A stretch of DNA of 6,130 nt from Ilumatobacteraceae bacterium (GTDB lineage: Bacteria > Actinomycetota > Acidimicrobiia > Acidimicrobiales > Ilumatobacteraceae), in assembly GCA_023263465.1 (NCBI GenBank), contig JALQWV010000133.1:1-6130 (forward strand). The letters are read 5' to 3'. How positions within the stretch are numbered: the stretch's first letter is position 1; each line of letters starts with the position of its first letter. Position numbers and translations under genes: made by a program. The notes beneath the pieces are model-generated. The model made no database searches. It saw nothing but the letters and a program-made list of their open reading frames with translations, and had not been told where the DNA came from. This document shows positions 5,251 to 6,130 of this stretch, piece after piece.

Positions 5251-6130
5251 GCATTCGCACTCGCCTGATGATCATCACCAGTGCAATTGTCCTCGTTGTA
5301 GTTGGGGTATTGAGTGTTGGTATTTACTCAACCTTTTCTAGCCAACTCGTTCGTCAAGTTGATAAGTCGCTAGACGATCGAGTCGTCATGATTGCCGATT
5401 CGCTGCGCCGTGAAAGTCAGCGTCCAAACATTGGTAGGCAACGCAATCCGTTAAACGAAGCGCTGTTGCCAATGCGATTTGACACGGTGACCCAAGTTGT
5501 AGATACCACTGGCACTGTGGTGTTAGCACTTGGTGAAGTTGAGCTTCCTGTTACCAATAAGACTTTGCAAATCGCGAATGATCCAACTGGCAGAGTTTTC
5601 AGATCCACAGTCACAATCAACGGCGACAAATATCGAATGCTCACCGTTCCACTAACAGGCGGTGGAGCGCTGCAATTAGCCAAAGACATCAATGACCTTC
5701 AGCGTGCACAAAATGCAGTGCGCGATTGGCAGTTTGCACTTGGGCCAATTGGCATTGTGTTCGCTGGCCTTGCTGGTTGGTGGGTTGCTCGTCGCACCGC
5801 TCGACCTATTCGACAATTGGCCGATGCTGCTAAGGACATTGCACGTACGCAAAATTTGTCAACAAAACTGGATATTCATGGCGATCACGAAATTGAACAA
5901 CTAGCAACCAGCTTCAACACCATGCTTGAGGCACTGCAATACAGCAGCGAACAGCAAAAGCAGTTGGTGCAAGATGCAAGTCATGAATTGCGCACACCTC
6001 TAACTTCTTTGCGCGCAAATGCCGAGTTGCTACAGCGCGACAGCTTGGACCAAGCAACGAAACAGGCTGTGCTTCGTGACATTGCCGCTGAAATTGACGA
6101 ACTGACAAAATTGTCTTCCGAGCTCACGGC
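5247..6130 (+). CDS. MprB-like membrane sensor histidine kinase (partial at 3' end)
   Basis: The frame is open from ATG 5247 to the window edge, giving 294 residues of a protein that should be about 450-500 long. Order: a basic start MSIRTR, membrane helix 1 (about 7-29), an extracytoplasmic sensor region of about 130 residues with no recognised domain, membrane helix 2 (about 163-181), a HAMP domain beginning ARRTARPIRQLADAA (about 181-233), and the HisKA dimerisation helix with the H-box QDASHELRTPLTSLRANAEL, phosphoacceptor His246. The ATP-binding HATPase domain lies beyond the window. The H-box and HAMP resemble MprB-type kinases. It is translated with the preceding response regulator through a four-base overlap and should phosphorylate Asp59 of that protein. 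The signal is unknown; the extracytoplasmic loop makes an envelope or external cue likely. Confidence 0.93.
   Translation, partial: MSIRTRLMIITSAIVLVVVGVLSVGIYSTFSSQLVRQVDKSLDDRVVMIADSLRRESQRPNIGRQRNPLNEALLPMRFDTVTQVVDTTGTVVLALGEVELPVTNKTLQIANDPTGRVFRSTVTINGDKYRMLTVPLTGGGALQLAKDINDLQRAQNAVRDWQFALGPIGIVFAGLAGWWVARRTARPIRQLADAAKDIARTQNLSTKLDIHGDHEIEQLATSFNTMLEALQYSSEQQKQLVQDASHELRTPLTSLRANAELLQRDSLDQATKQAVLRDIAAEIDELTKLSSELT

Noticed and set aside
5417..6108. Minus- and plus-strand open frames inside the kinase region (for example 5417-5692, 5692-5904, 5914-6108)
   Set aside because: All are shadows of the continuous kinase frame from 5247, which carries HAMP and H-box motifs.

Overview
The window comes from a bacterial chromosome, most likely a moderate-GC member of the Actinomycetota. 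The grounds are a compact TadA-TadB-TadC-Flp-TadE pilus set preceded by a short MinD/ParA-type ATPase, an MprA/MprB-like two-component pair, and a secreted helical protein of a style common in actinobacteria. Base composition looks close to half GC by eye, lower than in classical streptomycetes or mycobacteria; a freshwater or marine lineage is possible, but the window alone does not settle taxonomy. No mobile element, CRISPR array, tRNA or rRNA was seen.

Layout. Positions 1-415 hold the 3' end of a pseudouridine-5'-phosphate glycosidase gene (psuG). After a 49-base gap, six same-strand genes (465-3820) form a tight tad (Flp pilus) operon: a CpaE/TadZ-like ATPase, TadA ATPase, TadB and TadC platform proteins, Flp pilin and a TadE-like pseudopilin. 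Successive genes overlap by 11, 4 and 4 bases, are then separated by 2 bases, and finally overlap by 20 bases, so translational coupling is likely. The operon faces a minus-strand gene (3900-4397) that encodes a small secreted helical protein with a Gly/His/Arg-rich tail. The two converge on a strong hairpin at 3843-3876, whose T-rich flank fits termination of the minus-strand gene. A 154-base divergent intergenic region (4398-4551) separates that gene from an OmpR-family response regulator (4552-5250). The regulator gene overlaps its sensor histidine kinase gene by 4 bases; the kinase runs off the right edge.

How the parts work together. The tad genes should assemble a thin adhesive pilus: the CpaE-like protein helps place the machine, TadA powers it, TadB/TadC form the membrane platform, Flp is the fibre subunit and TadE a minor pseudopilin. 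The prepilin peptidase (TadV/CpaA) and any CpaB/TadG homologue are not in the window. The sensor kinase and regulator look like an envelope-sensing pair. The divergent secreted protein is a natural candidate target or accessory of that pair, though this is inferred from position and protein type only.

No completely new system was recognised. The observations most worth a second look are the secreted protein next to the two-component system, three TAAG motifs spaced about two helical turns apart between them, and the reduced form of the Tad locus.
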